Shown here: in pieces, positions 20,692 through 32,593 of the stretch | How positions within the stretch are numbered: position 1 is the first letter of the stretch | How the letters are laid out: each line of letters starts with the position of its first letter | Assembly: GCA_033032865.1 (NCBI GenBank) | Contig: JAWHQI010000068.1 | Coordinates: 7,750,001 to 7,814,000, forward strand | Length of the DNA: 64,000 bases | Direction: 5' to 3' | DNA from: Dactylorhiza incarnata | Lineage: Eukaryota; Streptophyta; Magnoliopsida; Asparagales; Orchidaceae | Program-made: the position numbers and the translations under genes | Notes under the pieces: model-generated | The model's input: only the letters and a program-made list of their open reading frames with translations | The model's database searches: none | What the model was told of the DNA's origin: nothing

Positions 20692-21888
20692 CTAGCTAAT
20701 GGGTTTATGGAAAGAAAAGTGCACAGGTAACTGTTCTAATATGCGCATCGGTAGCGGGTACCGATACGGAGACAGAACAGTCACCCCTCTACCTAAATAA
20801 TAATACCTGCTAAACACAAGTAGAGGGAAAAGAAAGTAAGAAGAGGAGGAGGCCTGGTCCTCACTCATCTCACCAAAACTATCCTTGCACAGCAAGGTAT
20901 CGTCCACAGCAGGTCCGCAGGAGGAGAAGGCAATGAGTGAGGCTTCCTCTATGGAGGAAGGATCAACCTCCTCACATGAAAGGATACACTCATCATTGAC
21001 TTGAGCACAAAGCTCCAAGTCCTCCTGGGGCACCTGTACGGACTCAACCTGCACCGGCTCGAATGAAAAAGGGGGATCAAGAACTAAAGAAGACGAAGGA
21101 CATAAATAAACATCAATCGGGGGAGTGGTCCCGGTCTCACTCCCATCAGGTTGGGGAAGTAAAATAATGTTAGCATTGTCATCAATGCTACAAGAGTCGG
21201 TGGGATCAACGGTGGCCAGGCTTAGGATTTGGACTTCCTCCACCGGTGCTGAGGAAAACTCCTCTTCACCTAGAAGGTTGTCCTCCTCCATAGGAATAGG
21301 CACAACACTAAGATCAACCGCCTCCTCTTGTGACACCTCATCGACAATGTCGTCGGAGACGAGCGTAGTATGCACAACAGCGGGAAGAATCGGTTCCACA
21401 AGAAGTGGTGGATGCACTGGGAGAATAGATTCAGCAATGTCGGTGCCCAAATCAGCCACACATCTGGTGACTGTGTCAACGCCATACCCTTCAAGATGTG
21501 AAGGTGGCAAAGACACAAAACCGGATGTTGAAGGTGTGCCGCAAGAGTTAGGAGTTGGGACGATCCGGATATCCGGCTCGTCATCCTCATCCAATTGGCG
21601 ACGAAAAGCAGCACAATCCTTCAGGGCATGATCTGTGCTCCGACAAAACTGGCACTGCCTAGCGGGCTTCTTTGGCACAGCGGGGGCTGGAGCCGAAAAG
21701 AAGTACGACGGTAAAGGCTCAGCAGAGTAGCCATAAGACTTACGCGCACCATAAGAGGTACCAGACGAAGTCGGTGCTCCATATGCTGGGCGAGAAGAAT
21801 TATGCCTACTATTCTCCGTAGGGCATTCATCACTAGAGTGGGAGGTAGCTCCACACCAACGGCAACCGAAATTGAATTGTGCCCACAT
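20692..21888 (-). CDS. E2 gag-like double zinc-knuckle protein
   Basis: This is a 398-residue protein from the conserved MWAQFNFGCRWC start; an upstream in-frame ATG at 21924 is less likely because related proteins begin at MWA. Both zinc knuckles are intact: C9-C12-H17-C22 and C79-C82-H87-C92. A DEDDEPDIRIVP segment, an acidic middle and the C-terminal GVTVLSPYRYPLP...HFSFHKPIS block follow. It is highly similar to the E1 protein with short internal deletions. No pol domains follow. Nucleic-acid binding is inferred. Confidence 0.78.
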   Translation of the reverse strand: MWAQFNFGCRWCGATSHSSDECPTENSRHNSSRPAYGAPTSSGTSYGARKSYGYSAEPLPSYFFSAPAPAVPKKPARQCQFCRSTDHALKDCAAFRRQLDEDDEPDIRIVPTPNSCGTPSTSGFVSLPPSHLEGYGVDTVTRCVADLGTDIAESILPVHPPLLVEPILPAVVHTTLVSDDIVDEVSQEEAVDLSVVPIPMEEDNLLGEEEFSSAPVEEVQILSLATVDPTDSCSIDDNANIILLPQPDGSETGTTPPIDVYLCPSSSLVLDPPFSFEPVQVESVQVPQEDLELCAQVNDECILSCEEVDPSSIEEASLIAFSSCGPAVDDTLLCKDSFGEMSEDQASSSSYFLFPLLVFSRYYYLGRGVTVLSPYRYPLPMRILEQLPVHFSFHKPIS

Positions 21889-22099
21889 AATGTGAAGATA
21901 AAACGCTTCAAACAAAATGTGCAAAATACTTCACCTAACAAAAATTACTAAAGCAACCTGATAAAATCAAGAAAAAGGAATAAAAAGACAGAAATAAAAA
22001 TAAAAGATGCAATTTATAAATGAAAAGGGCTTCTCTCTCAGATTCTCCCTCTCCAGAAAACTCACACGACTGTGTTCCCCGGCAACGGCGCCAAAAACT
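21889..22099 (-). promoter_or_regulatory. E2 leader and tRNA-Asp primer binding site
   Basis: The primer site TGGCGCCGTTGCCGGGGA is at 22076-22093 on the minus strand, six bases from the LTR. The leader to the gag ATG is non-coding and very similar to that of E1. Confidence 0.92.
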
Positions 22100-23555
22100 T
22101 GATGGCGCAAATCTCACACACCGCTATAGGCGGTAGCTCGACTGCGGCACGAAACGGCAGTGTACCGATCGTTCAAGTAATATAAAACGAGGAGTAATCC
22201 CCGAGTATCGAATCTCTCAAGGAACACAGTAAGGTGGAGTTTATTATCGAGGAAGGACTTGAGATTGAAGTCCTGCGAAAGGCGGAATGCGAATGAAAGG
22301 GCTTTGGGGGTTTGTGAATACTTAAAATAAATATTACCACTACTCCTATGCAATGCTGCTATGCAATGCTTCGATTGGTGAGATGGAGACTAGGCAGGCC
22401 TTGAGCGCGCTGCGTCGAAAGAGCGGATGGACGAGAAGGCAAGCGGAGTGAGAGTCGCGAGCACCTCTTCGTCAAGCACGCCACTAGCAATTGCTAGTGC
22501 GGCACCGATCGTGGCGGTGGAATGGAAAATGAAATAAAGCGCACCTCAATGACACAAATGAACAAAATAATTTCATAAACATGAAATAAGCAATATTAGG
22601 CATGATTCATAGTGTTCATCATCAAGATAAAGAGAATACATCACACATAACCACAAAAATAGAGGAAAAAGGCAAGAGATACGACCGAATCTGGAGTCTC
22701 GTTGTAGATTTACGGTAGGAAGCACCGGGTTGTCAATCCGCGTCCTAGCTCGGTCCCAACTGCGTCCGGGGTAGAAGAGGGCTGTCACACCTCCCAATGG
22801 ACCCGTCTTCTCCAGCGATTTACAATCCGGCCACGTCTATTGCGGAGAACCTCTTCCTTAGCGGTCAAAGTGAGTGTAGGAACCCTTCCTTTAAGCCTTT
22901 GGATGATGGAGGAGGCCTAGGGGGTGAAAATCCCCTGAAAACGGCGAAAACGGCGGACTGAACGGAGCAGAGTTGCGTCCCCCCCGACCTAATTCGCGAA
23001 CAGGTCAATAAATAGGCGCTGGATTAAACACTGCGCATGATCATTGGCGCACGACCAGTGGTCGTGCGCACTGGAATCCTGCGATCGTGCGCACTGCCTG
23101 GACAGAACCTGCACGAGATGAAATCATAAAATAAAATGTTCGCACGACCAGTGGCGCACGACCATTGGTCGTGCGCACTAGCGTCGGTGGTCGTGCGCTC
23201 TGCACCAGACAGAACTCGTAAAAAAAGGGTTAAGTGCGCACGATCAGTGGCGCACGACCGGTGGTCGTGCGCACTAGAACAAGTGATCGTGCGCAGTGTT
23301 CCTGTGCAGAATTGCACCGGAAACACTTGCACGCCTCCTATTCCAGCACAAACACAGATCTAGCCACCGAAAGTGGCACTTAACAACATATGAGTACTAT
23401 GAAAGGAAATAAACACGAAAACACACCAAAGTGGGCCAAAATGTGCACCTAGCATGGGTTATCAATTATAAACTATAATAAGGCTAAAGTGCGTGATATT
23501 GACTAAATAATGGCCCGGATGAGTCCATGAAGGTGTATATAATCAGGACTCATCA
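22100..23555 (-). repeat. E2 5' LTR with 96-bp deletion
   Basis: This 1456-bp LTR has its TGATGAGTCC end at 23555. It lacks the 96 bp at 16625-16720 of the other LTR. The break lies exactly between two direct copies of GGTCGTGCGC, a half of the palindrome. The remaining palindromes are at 23031-23298. A one-base length change in a C run (22980) accounts for the rest of the length difference. Confidence 0.93.
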
Positions 23556-23560
23556 ACGGT

Positions 23561-24195
23561 CCCGGAAGACGTTACCATAGGGGGGTAGAGGGATTCGCCC
23601 AAACTTGAAGGATTGGCCGCGTTGTTAATTGGGGGAATATCTGGCGGCCCAGAGCCGCCAGCACCCTCGCCCCCCAGGAGATCAAAGCTCAGCATATTCA
23701 CAGTTGTGTCGGGAAGGGACAAAGACGGAAGCCGTGAATCTTTGCGAGTCGGGGTCTTCCGGGGCGGGACTGTGAAAAACAAGGAGTAAGCGGTCGATAG
23801 TCAACGATCGAAGAGTAAGTGAGCGAGATTAAGGGCGTACCTTCCGCGTTGTTGCCAATGTGATGTGTGTCTGCTGACGGGTTTCGGCGAGACCCACCTC
23901 TAAGCTCGCCAATTTCCTTGTTCGGCAAAATCTCCTGCAAATAATCATGAATCACAGGCAAATGTATTGACTTAGCTAGAGGAATCGCCCATACCTTCTC
24001 GGTAAGATGGTTGTCCGGGGAAGAGTACAGCAGTACGGAGTCGTCCCCAGTTCGGCAAGCCTCCTTTGCCATTTTGGTCTTCGGCGACTGAGCGGGACGC
24101 GGCCGATTCATCCAGGCGGGGACCCTGGTCGTGGAGGCTAGCCTGCCAGCTCTCACGGCCCTCAGGCGAGCCTCAGCTTCTTCGGAAAGCGTCAT
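23561..24195 (-). pseudogene. X gene 1, 5' exons
   Basis: The ATG at 24195 (MTLSEEAEARLRAVRAG) lies 88 bp downstream of a TATA box. Exon 1 ends at NNAE; a likely intron with GTACGCCC and TTTTTCACAG borders (about 23770-23840) joins it in frame to VPPRKTPTRKDS. The second exon continues to TSSGTV, where E2 is inserted. The rest is at 15010-15521. The product is unrecognised. Its TATA box, introns and tandem position with gene 2 suggest these are antisense accessory genes of element X (inferred). Confidence 0.5.
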
Positions 24196-24282
24196 CTCCG
24201 AGCGGCTACACTACGGGACAAGGTGAAAGAAAAAAGGGAAAGAAAAAAGAGTGATGGCGCGCGTCACTAAGGCTCGGGACGA

Positions 24283-24290
24283 TATTTATA
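24283..24290 (-). promoter_or_regulatory. TATA box of X gene 1
   Basis: TATAAATA on the minus strand, about 88 bp upstream of the ATG at 24195. Its spacing to the ATG is similar to that of gene 2. Confidence 0.55.
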
Positions 24291-24329
24291 GCCCTCAAGG
24301 TGGGCCCTACCAAAGATTCCAGACAGATC

Positions 24330-25630
24330 ATCAAGGTCCTGGCGAATACCAGGGGTTGGATGTTTCTTTGCGAGCCTAAATAGCCTCGCAAAGAGCGGGG
24401 ATTGTATACAACCCTGATATTCGCCAGGCGAGTAAGCGCGGCTTAAGAAGGCACCTGGATGAAGGAAGTAATAAGAGTGGAAGGCCATAGGGCCAAAGAA
24501 CTTGCGAGAGGGGCCTTGGAGAAGTCTCTCTCGGAAGGCTTGCAGAGAGGTGAGCGAGAAGGATCGGCGAGATGAACGCTCACAGGCAGTTTGGGGAAGC
24601 TTTCTGAGCCCGATGAAAGGAGTATCGCATTCGACGAACTCTCCCATGTTCGTCAAGCTCGCCCCCATTTGGAGAAATCATCAGAAGTCGACGAAGTGTT
24701 CTATGCTCATTAAAGCAAAAGGGAATGTCTCTCAAGGGGAGTCGCGAGACCCGTGCCGAGGCAGATACCCTCAAAGGACTGGGCCAAGCGAGGGCTGGCA
24801 AACCAATACTTCGTAAGCCGTTGGCAGAAGAAGACCTATTCTATGTTCGCAAGACTGGTCCTGCACGTTCAACGAACGACCCATCTCGGCGGTCGACGAA
24901 CAGCCGGTCGCGGCGGTCGACGAACGGTTTAACATTCTGCGTTCGTCGAGCTCGTCTGTGATCGACAAAGCGTCCTGTGCTCGACGAAATGTGTGTTGAG
25001 CTCGACAAAGTCAAGAGGCGGTCTCACAGGAAGGTTCGCAAGACTAGACTTCGGCAGGTATCTCCAGGATGGGTCAGGGAGGTCCTCGCGGGACGATCGT
25101 CTAGGAGAGGCATCTCGAGCAGGACACGCGAGAAGGCCCGCGAGAGCTTCGGCAGCAATGTTCTCGCAGTCCTTTGCCCATAGGTCGACAGAACCAAATT
25201 ACCCTTTTACCCTTAGTGGTTTGCCTTTAGCCTCTCCAAACAGCAGAGTTTGGCTGTTAGCAAACCCATTTGGGGTGCGGATAGTAAAATCAGAAGGCGG
25301 AATCCTGCTATTTGCAGGCCAGATTAGAAAACCTATAAATAAGACCTAAAGGGAACCTTTGGGGAGGAGTTCACTTCAGCTTCTCTCTCCTCTAGCTCTC
25401 CTTGGCTAGCATTTTTAGAGCTCTCCAAGGTGCCCGAGTCTCAGCTTTGTCTTGGGAGGGGAAGCGCTCAACGATCTTCCGGGTTAGTGGAGGGACCTCC
25501 TCGCTGTGACTAAGGTCTTAGTCATTTTCCTAGTCCTCAGTCTACCTTCTCCGAGGGATCAGTAAGGGCTAGCCACCCCTCATTTCAGTGAGGGCCCCGA
25601 GCTTCACAAGAGACCGAGAAATTGGTTTCA
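24330..25630 (+). repeat. Putative 3' LTR of element X
   Basis: No gene is supported. A plus-strand TATA box TATAAATA (25334-25341) is followed about 290 bp later by an end ...GGTTTCAACA (about 25630), after which Athila-like gag of D begins abruptly. Upstream are repeated TCGACGAAC/GTTCGTCGA words (24860-25015). A promoter followed by a CA end fits an LTR, but no partner copy is in the window and the start is unknown. Confidence 0.4.
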
Positions 25631-25639
25631 ACAAATATG

Positions 25640-26531
25640 ATGCTCAAGCGTCCGGAAGCCAACTGAGGCCGCCTCATCCGGGTTATAACCAAGGTGCTGC
25701 GATGCAAAAGAAGAGTACATTAGAAGAGATGATGGAAAAGTTTGTAGATATAACCAAACAGATATGGCCAACCATTCGGCCTCGATGAGAAACTTGGAAA
25801 TGCAAGTGGGACAATTGGCCCAAGTGCTTTCCGAGCGTACTCAAGGTGCTCCTCCTAGCACAACGGAGAAGAATCCCCGTGAGCAAGGAAAGAGCATAAC
25901 CGAGATGGATGAAGGGCATGAGGGCGAGTTAATTGTGAAATGTCAAATTAACAACATTGAAACCACCGCTCTGTATGACACCGAATCCTCGCGCAATGTG
26001 CTTGCATTGTAAGACATTGAAAATTTGAATTTAAAAATCAATAATGATGATCGGAAGTCACTTACCCTAGCTAATGGAATGGTGGTGGAGACGGAAGGAG
26101 AAGTTAGAGACGTCGAGGTAATCATAGATGGAACTTCGGTTATCACGAATTTCCAAGTCTTGGGCCCGATGGAAAATAACTCCATTCCTATTATGGGTGC
26201 CCTATTCTTGAAGGAGAGTGGTGCAAACATTCAAATCCCTAGTGGGTGTGTAACCTTGTCACCCATGGTGACACACCACACTCACCCATCTATGACAACC
26301 AATGACATCATATTATTACCTGTTATTACTAATAAATCTGCTAATGAGTTGAGTTTAGATGTGGAAAAGCAAGGTGAAGAAGTGACTGCTGAGGAAAAGG
26401 AGGAGGAACAGAAGATGGTGAAGAAGGAGCTGAGGAGTGAAGAAGAAACTGAGAACAAGAGCGGCGAGGCCGCGAAGACTGAAGTCACCATAGCCGGCAT
26501 GGATAAAAACATTTTGATTAACTCTATGTAA
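25640..26531 (+). pseudogene. D element Athila-like gag C-terminus and protease remnant
   Basis: Broken frames read gag-like SMRNLEMQVGQLAQVLSERT and PSTTEKNPREQ, a pattern known from Athila gag. A retropepsin-like part follows: LYDTESSRNVLAL, where the catalytic D-T/S-G is D-T-E, then a stop near 26010, and IPIMGALFLKESGANI in place of the usual GRPFL region. Glu/Lys-rich sequence runs to a stop at 26531. Frameshifts occur near 25780. The N-terminal gag is missing, cut at the junction with X. It is surely inactive as a protease. Confidence 0.7.
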
Positions 26532-27841
26532 ACTAAAGATAAATGTACATTTAAAACAGGTTAGTTGGGCAGATCTATCACCCATAGGGGGTTGGGAAAT
26601 GACGCCCTTGGCTGCTCCAAAGCTGCAGAACAATGAATTTGATCTAGCTTCTATTGCTCGATGGCGCTCTCCCACTGTAGAGAGATTAATGCAGGTCGGA
26701 TTATTACATGCAGCGCGCTTTCCAGCCCTCCGGCATGAGAAGGAAGAGGTTAGGGGCAGGGTAGAGAAATCTCCCTTGAGCCCTAAAGCCTTCACCTCTT
26801 TCCCATCTCGTGTGGCTGGGGAGAATCATCACAAATCAGCCTACAACTGAGTCATGATGAAGTCTCAGGGGTTTATGTTTCAGCGGTTTCTTTTATGCTT
26901 AATTTTATCTCTTTGTCTTTGTTTGTGTTTTTATTTCTATAATATTCTGGACAATTGCTAAGAATTATGCTTGAACTCTATTTCTACAATGTTAATACAG
27001 GTATTTGGTCCACCTTAAGGATGGTAAACAAAAGGGCTTATGGGTGACGACCCAATTTTGTTGTTTTAGCTTTTGTTTCCGCGTGTATGGAGAGGTTGTT
27101 TTGCATATATGACGACATCGATGCATACACATTGAAGCTGAATTCAAGATTAACGCCAATCTTCCGGTATGCTCATTTCTGACCATGGGGTAACCTCTCC
27201 TCCCAATTCTTTTTATGAATCTAGCATTATAATCTGTGATGATTAGATTTTAGTCTGGGGTAGAATAGCTTGTCGCTACTCACTTGCACGTGCACATAAG
27301 CACAACATACTAGAAGTTACCATATTTTTGTTATTTTTCATTCTCATAGCACACCACAACACCCACTAGAGAGCGCACTTAATCATAGGCGTGTAACGAG
27401 TCTAACTCGTTTCTTTTGTAGGATTGGGAAAATTATTGTGCTGGCTTAGGGTTGTAAGACGGAGTAAAATGTTGACTCCCGTAGTGCTAGCTCAGTGTTG
27501 TTTCCGGTGTGAATCCGACGGTAGCGTAGGAATGTGTGTAGACGGTTGTTAGGTATGTATTGCTCGAGTTGGGAGGAAGAATTATCTTTCTCGGTGGCTA
27601 AGAACTTGCCCCAAGCGACTCTCGAAGCATTGGTATAAGTTAGTTCAATGTGTGAGCATGATGTAGGCCTTCGCTTTGCCCAGGTTGAGCTTTGTATACC
27701 GACCCTATTATTATCCTTGCTAGCCAATTTGTGCCTATCCCATCTCTTGATTCAGCTCCACTTTTATTTCTCCAAGGCCTGCAAGCTAATCCTAGTCGCG
27801 CTCCCAATCCGAGCTTGAGTGTTGTATCAATTTTAATTGAG
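26532..27841 (+). other. D element 3' non-coding region, first part
   Basis: A short open frame (26599-26850) has no recognised product. From about 27160 the sequence matches the non-coding tails of E1, E2 and C in the sense direction: TGCTCA hairpin with one mismatch (27170-27185), TAGTCTGGGG box (27250), and the GCCCCAAGCGA block near 27610. The element is interrupted by B at 27846. Confidence 0.6.
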
Positions 27842-27846
27842 GTGTT

Positions 27847-29055
27847 TGAAAGTGCACAGTTAACCACACTAGAATTCTCTAAAGGGGGGGGGGGGGGGTG
27901 AATAGAGTTTTAAAAAATACTTTGTGCAAAGTTAACAAATATATATATATGTAATAATCACAGATTTAAGCTTCCCACACACCAACAAGAATTAAGCAAA
28001 ATAGCATAAATAAAATCATAGCACAACACAAAGAAATATAGTGGTTCCCCAAACTTAGGGTAGTCCACTCTTCTACCCCCTTGGTAGGAATTCACTATCT
28101 TGCACTGAGTCTTTTGATAAGGAGACTCTTAGAACCAGCTTGAGTCTTTTGATAAGGAGACTCTTAGAACCAGTACAACTGAATTTTTTGAAGAAATATT
28201 CTAAAAACACTTTTACACAATTTGATAATGAAATAGGAGTAAGAAGAAGAAGTAGAAGAAAAACAATTGAAACAAGAAAGAATCTTCTTCCTAGCAACAA
28301 GATTAGAAGCACAAGTATAGTGAATGAAATCTCTCTTCTATTGTGAGAAGGAGATTGTAAGCCTTTCTCTTTATCAATGAGAGCTTTCAGAAATTGCAGC
28401 AGTATGGCTTCAGAAAGAGAAGAAGAAGAAGGCTTGTTGTTTGCTTCAGCACACTATCATTTTTCTCAGCTTTTCTCACTTTTCTCTTGGGAGCTTTTCC
28501 ACTATTTCAAATGTATGGAGTGGATTGCTTCTTTTTCTTCTCTGCCGACTTCCCTCTTATTTATAGCTCTGTTTATTCAAAGAATACTATAGGAAAATAA
28601 TCAATTAGCAGAAAGAGAAATAGTAAGAGAGAAAAGATTCCATAATCAATATTTCTGTAGAAGGAAAGAGATCATTCTGATTTCAAATAATATCCACAAC
28701 AAACTTAATCAATTTAGCCAAGAATCATTTAGAAGGAAAGACTGATTCAAAATGGCTAGAAAAGAATAATGTCATTCCATAAATTTCAGATCTACAGATA
28801 GAAGGAAAGAGATCTGGCGTGTTTTTGAATTTGACATAGAAATCGACGTATGTCGATTACTATTCGACGGAAGCGTCGATTTCAGACTGGTTGGACGTCG
28901 AGAGGAGAATATGGAAGGTGCGTCGACTTCACTAGATACGTCGACTAGAAATCAGAGTTACGTCGACATAGGTTACGTCAAATTCTGTTTGGAGTTACTT
29001 CGACTCATTCTGAAAGGAACGTCGACTACACTTCGACGTTGCGTCGAATACTATT
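27847..29055 (-). repeat. B 3' LTR, larger part
   Basis: This holds the U5 side of the minus-strand LTR. It has a long G run on plus (27884-27898) and CGTCGA/TCGACG words at 28843-29050. It breaks at CTATT (29051-29055), the target site of A, and continues at 36337-36424. No gene. Confidence 0.9.
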
Positions 29056-29128
29056 TGAAAGTGCACAGTTAACCTCACTAGAATTCTCTAGAGGGTGGGG
29101 TGAATAGAGATTTAAAAATACTTTGTGC

Positions 29129-29184
<56 letters not shown>

Positions 29185-30301
29185 AACAATCACAGATTTA
29201 GGCTTCCCACACACCAACAAGAATTAAGCAAGTAAAGAAGAGAAATAGCAAGAAGAAAATCACAGCACAACACAAAGAAATATAGTGGTTCCCCAAACTT
29301 TGGGTAGTCCACTCTTCTACCCCCTTGGTAGGAATTCACTAACTTGCACTGAGTCTTTTGATAAGGAGACTCTTAGAACCAGACTGAGTCTTTTGATAAG
29401 GAGACTCTTAGAACCACTACAACTGAATTTTTTGAAGAGAGATTCTAATAACTCTTTTACACAATTTGAAAATAGAGTGAGAAGAAGAAGTAGAACAAGT
29501 AGAAGAACAGAAAATAATATATGTAAGAAAGAATCTTCTTCCTAGCAAGAAGATTGGAAGCACAAGTATAGTGAATATGATCACTCTTCTATAGTGAGAA
29601 GGAGATTGTAAGCTTTTCTCTCTTTTGTGAGAGCTTTCAGAGTTTGCAGCAGAATGGCTTCAGAAGAAGGAGAAGAAAAAGTCTTTTTCTTTGCTGTAAC
29701 ACACTATCTCTTTTCTCAGCTTTCTCACTCTTTACTTGGGAGCTCTTCCTCTTTTTCAAATGTATATGGTGGATCACTTCTTGTCATTCTCTGCCGACCT
29801 CCTCCTTATTTATAGCTCTGTTTAAAATATATTGCTAAAGGAGAATAATCAATTTAGCAGACAGAGAATCAAATAGAAGGAAAGGCTGATTCAGAACGGC
29901 TATAAAAGAATAATATCATTCCATAAAAATCAGATCTACAGAAAGAAGGAAAGAGATCTGGCGTGTTTTCAAATTTCTTATAGATATCAACGTGCGTCGA
30001 TTACTGTTCGACGTAAACGTCGATTTCATCCTGGATGGACGTCGAGAAGAGAATAAGGAAGGTGCGTCGACAAAGGTGCGTCGACTTTATCAAATGCGTC
30101 GACTAGAAGTCAGAGGTACGTCGACTATGATTACGTCGAATTCTTCTAAGAGTTACTTCGACTCATTCTGAGAGAAACGTCGACTATATTTCGACGTTGC
30201 GTCGAATACTATTCGACGCATATTTACTTAGCCTAATTTTTCATTCTTAGAATTTATATTCTTCTTAATTCTAGCGGTTAAGATAAATCATTTCCCCAAC
30301 A
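29056..30301 (-). repeat. A 3' LTR
   Basis: 1246 bp. It contains an (AT)n run (about 29131-29174) and a CGTCGA/TCGACG cluster (29990-30205). Compared with 35017-36331 it lacks about 105 bp around 29858. A purine-rich PPT (AATAGGGGGAGAT on the minus strand) lies just outside at 30302-30315. Confidence 0.92.
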
Positions 30302-30497
30302 ATCTCCCCCTATTTGTCTTAACCCTATATAGAGAGAAATTATATCAGCTTTTAATCAACAAAGCAAAGCATTTATATAGAGAAGAAATCTGCTAAGCAA
30401 TCCGAATAAGATAGAATAAGAAATTATATAAACAAATTTCATGTTCAGTTGACTAATCAACATTTAAGCATAGCAATTGTTCAAATAGAGTATATCA

Positions 30498-32149
30498 TCA
30501 TTGTTCAGGGGTAGGAGGAGTTTTTCTTTTCCTAGTGAATACTTTTGTGGGTTGCTCCTTCTCAGTAGCAGGTGATTCCCTCAGCTCCCCCTGAGTCTCA
30601 GCAATTTGCTCCCCCTGAGTCAAAGTAGTTTGCTCCCCCTGGGATGGAGCTTCCTTTGAGCCTTTTCCTTCTTCTTCAATTTCTCTTTCATCTCCAGCTC
30701 CAGTTTTAACTGCATCTGGCTCCTGAGCTCCTACTTCAGCCATCATAGTATTTTCTGTCCTACATGCCTCCCCTTGTAATAGAATCACTTGTTGAGTAGC
30801 TTCTCTTGCTATATTGAGTACCTCTGTTAGGTGCTCTTCACTATGTAGCTCAGGTACAACTTCATTCCCAATGGTCTTGAGCAGTGCAAGACTATCATTT
30901 TTTGAAGTAGGAGGTTAAGAAAGATCTGGTGACCTTAGAGGAAGAGATAGAGGTCTTCAGGCTTTGCACAGAGGCACTGACCCCATCTATTTGGGTCTGC
31001 ATGTGTAAGTTGCAGGAATGAATCTTGGAGCAGTGTCCATCCAGCATTGCTTGGAATCTTTGGGCTGTGGATTGGATACACTGAGTGATGAGGTTGTCAG
31101 TGGATGGAGATGGTTCAAGGTGTGTTGGAGGAGGAGTCAATGGAGGAGGAGGTGTTGTATGTGATGAAGGTGAAGAGGGGACTGTATCATTTAGATGAGG
31201 TGTATTGTATGGAGATGGTGGAGGAATAAAGGAGGGTTGAGCAGGTGATTGAGTTGGTATTTGTGAAGGTGTGGATGATGGTGGTACAGAAGAGATGTCT
31301 GTATGAGGAGGAGGGGGAGGAGGAGAAGATGGATGAGCAGGAGAGATAGGAGGAGAAGGAGTCCTTTCAGGAATGGCACCAGTCTTGGGAATTTGCCTGG
31401 TCCATTTTGAGAAGAGAGCAGTGGACATCCTTTTGCCAGGTGGTATGTGGATTCCTTTTGAACTACATAGGTCAGGGAAGGAGTGGAAGATTACTTGACT
31501 CATAATTCTCATGTAGGCATTCTCTTTGTGAGAGTATTTAAAGCCTATCATTTTGAGCAGGCAGCTTGCCCAGTCTACCTTCTTCTTCAGCATAAGGGCC
31601 TCCATGATGTTCAGTTGCTGCTTGGGCACTCCATCATGGGCAGAGATCTTGCATAGCAATATTTTCCCTACTATGTCTGCCAACAGTCTATACTACTCAG
31701 AGAAGTCTATTTTCTTCAGGTGGATTGGTCTATCTTTGGAAAACTTCATGGTGATTAACAAATTCTTTATTTCATCAGGGGTAAGTTCCATAGGTTCATC
31801 ACCTGATAGGGGAATTATTTTAGTTATTCTTTAGAAAATGATTTGCTTTCCCCATATGAACAAAGATAATATTTGATTGTACCTGATGGTAGATCAAAGG
31901 TGGTCCTAATGTGTTCTGCAGAAATTGAGACAGGTGTCTCATGGATTGTTCCTGTGATTTATCCTTGTTCAGATATCTGAACATGAGTCATCAGCTCTGT
32001 GAGTTCTATCTCCAGGAGCTTGCATCTTGTGGAGATGAGCTTATCCAGACCAGCTTCAGTGAAGAGAGCTATGATGCTCTTATAATTTTCTGCGGCGGCT
32101 TGGAAGGATTCAAGGTCAATGTCGAACCCAGATTTATCTTGGGAGCCAT
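30498..32149 (-). pseudogene. A second ORF (putative plant transposon protein), frameshifted
   Basis: It starts MAPKIN at 32149 as in B. A one-base deletion near 32130 and further breaks split it. The longest open part (31683->30895) includes LLCKISAHDGVPKQQLNIME and FHSFPDLCSSKGIHIPPGKR, followed by a Pro/Ser-rich linker and a helical C-terminal part. The first domain resembles the 'putative plant transposon protein' family often found as extra ORFs in LTR elements (name from memory, function unknown). The end (30788->30498) is Glu/Gln-rich with SQGEQT/TQGE repeats. Confidence 0.65.
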
Positions 32150-32593
32150 TGTAGGTCAGTGAGAAAGAGGAAGAAATGGTTGGACTGAGAGGTAAGAGAG
32201 ATGAAAGATGTAGAGTGCGAGAGGATTTCTAACTGAAGAGTCTATTTAAGTCAGGTGAAACGTCGAAATGAGACACAATTCGAGGCATATTAGGTACTAC
32301 AGTGGATGTGACCAAAAATATTTTAGTATTGCCGCTCTTTTTTATGAAGTCGACGTTACGTTGAGTGGAATTCGACGTAAGCGTCGATACAGTCTGAGGT
32401 AAGATGTTAGGGTTTCATATCGACGTATACGTCGATTGGAGTCGACGCATGCGTCGATTGAAGTTATTATTGATAGTTATCGACGGTGCGTTGATTATAA
32501 AATCGACGTGACTTTTATTTTCCTGAAAATTTTGGGTTTTCCCTTGAGAGATTATTTCTTCCTGCTCCTAATGTTTTCTAAGACAGTCTTGGA
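32150..32593 (-). other. A spacer between gag and second ORF, with CGTCGA cluster
   Basis: Non-coding. Words CGTCGA and TCGACG cluster at 32268-32510, the same words as in the LTR and in the gag C-terminal coding sequence. It probably holds the promoter or leader of the second ORF (inferred from position). Confidence 0.55.

Larger units (their letters stand above)
15522..23560 (-). mobile_element. E2 LTR element with TSD acggt
   Basis: The element spans 15527-23555 and is flanked by acggt at 15522-15526 and 23556-23560. Its 3' LTR is on the left, 5' LTR on the right, so transcription is on the minus strand. It has a tRNA-Asp primer site, the double zinc-knuckle gag and, unlike E1, a second gene. 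It has no protease, RT or integrase. The two LTRs differ by a few substitutions plus one 96-bp deletion, so it is recent. It interrupts X gene 1. Confidence 0.95.

Noticed and set aside
24267..24816. Open frames of 100-130 codons near the putative X LTR
   Set aside because: No recognisable domain and they overlap each other on both strands and the promoter of gene 1.
29131..29174. (AT)n tract as a functional site
   Set aside because: Ordinary microsatellite; the sister LTR has a much shorter run at 35090-35102.
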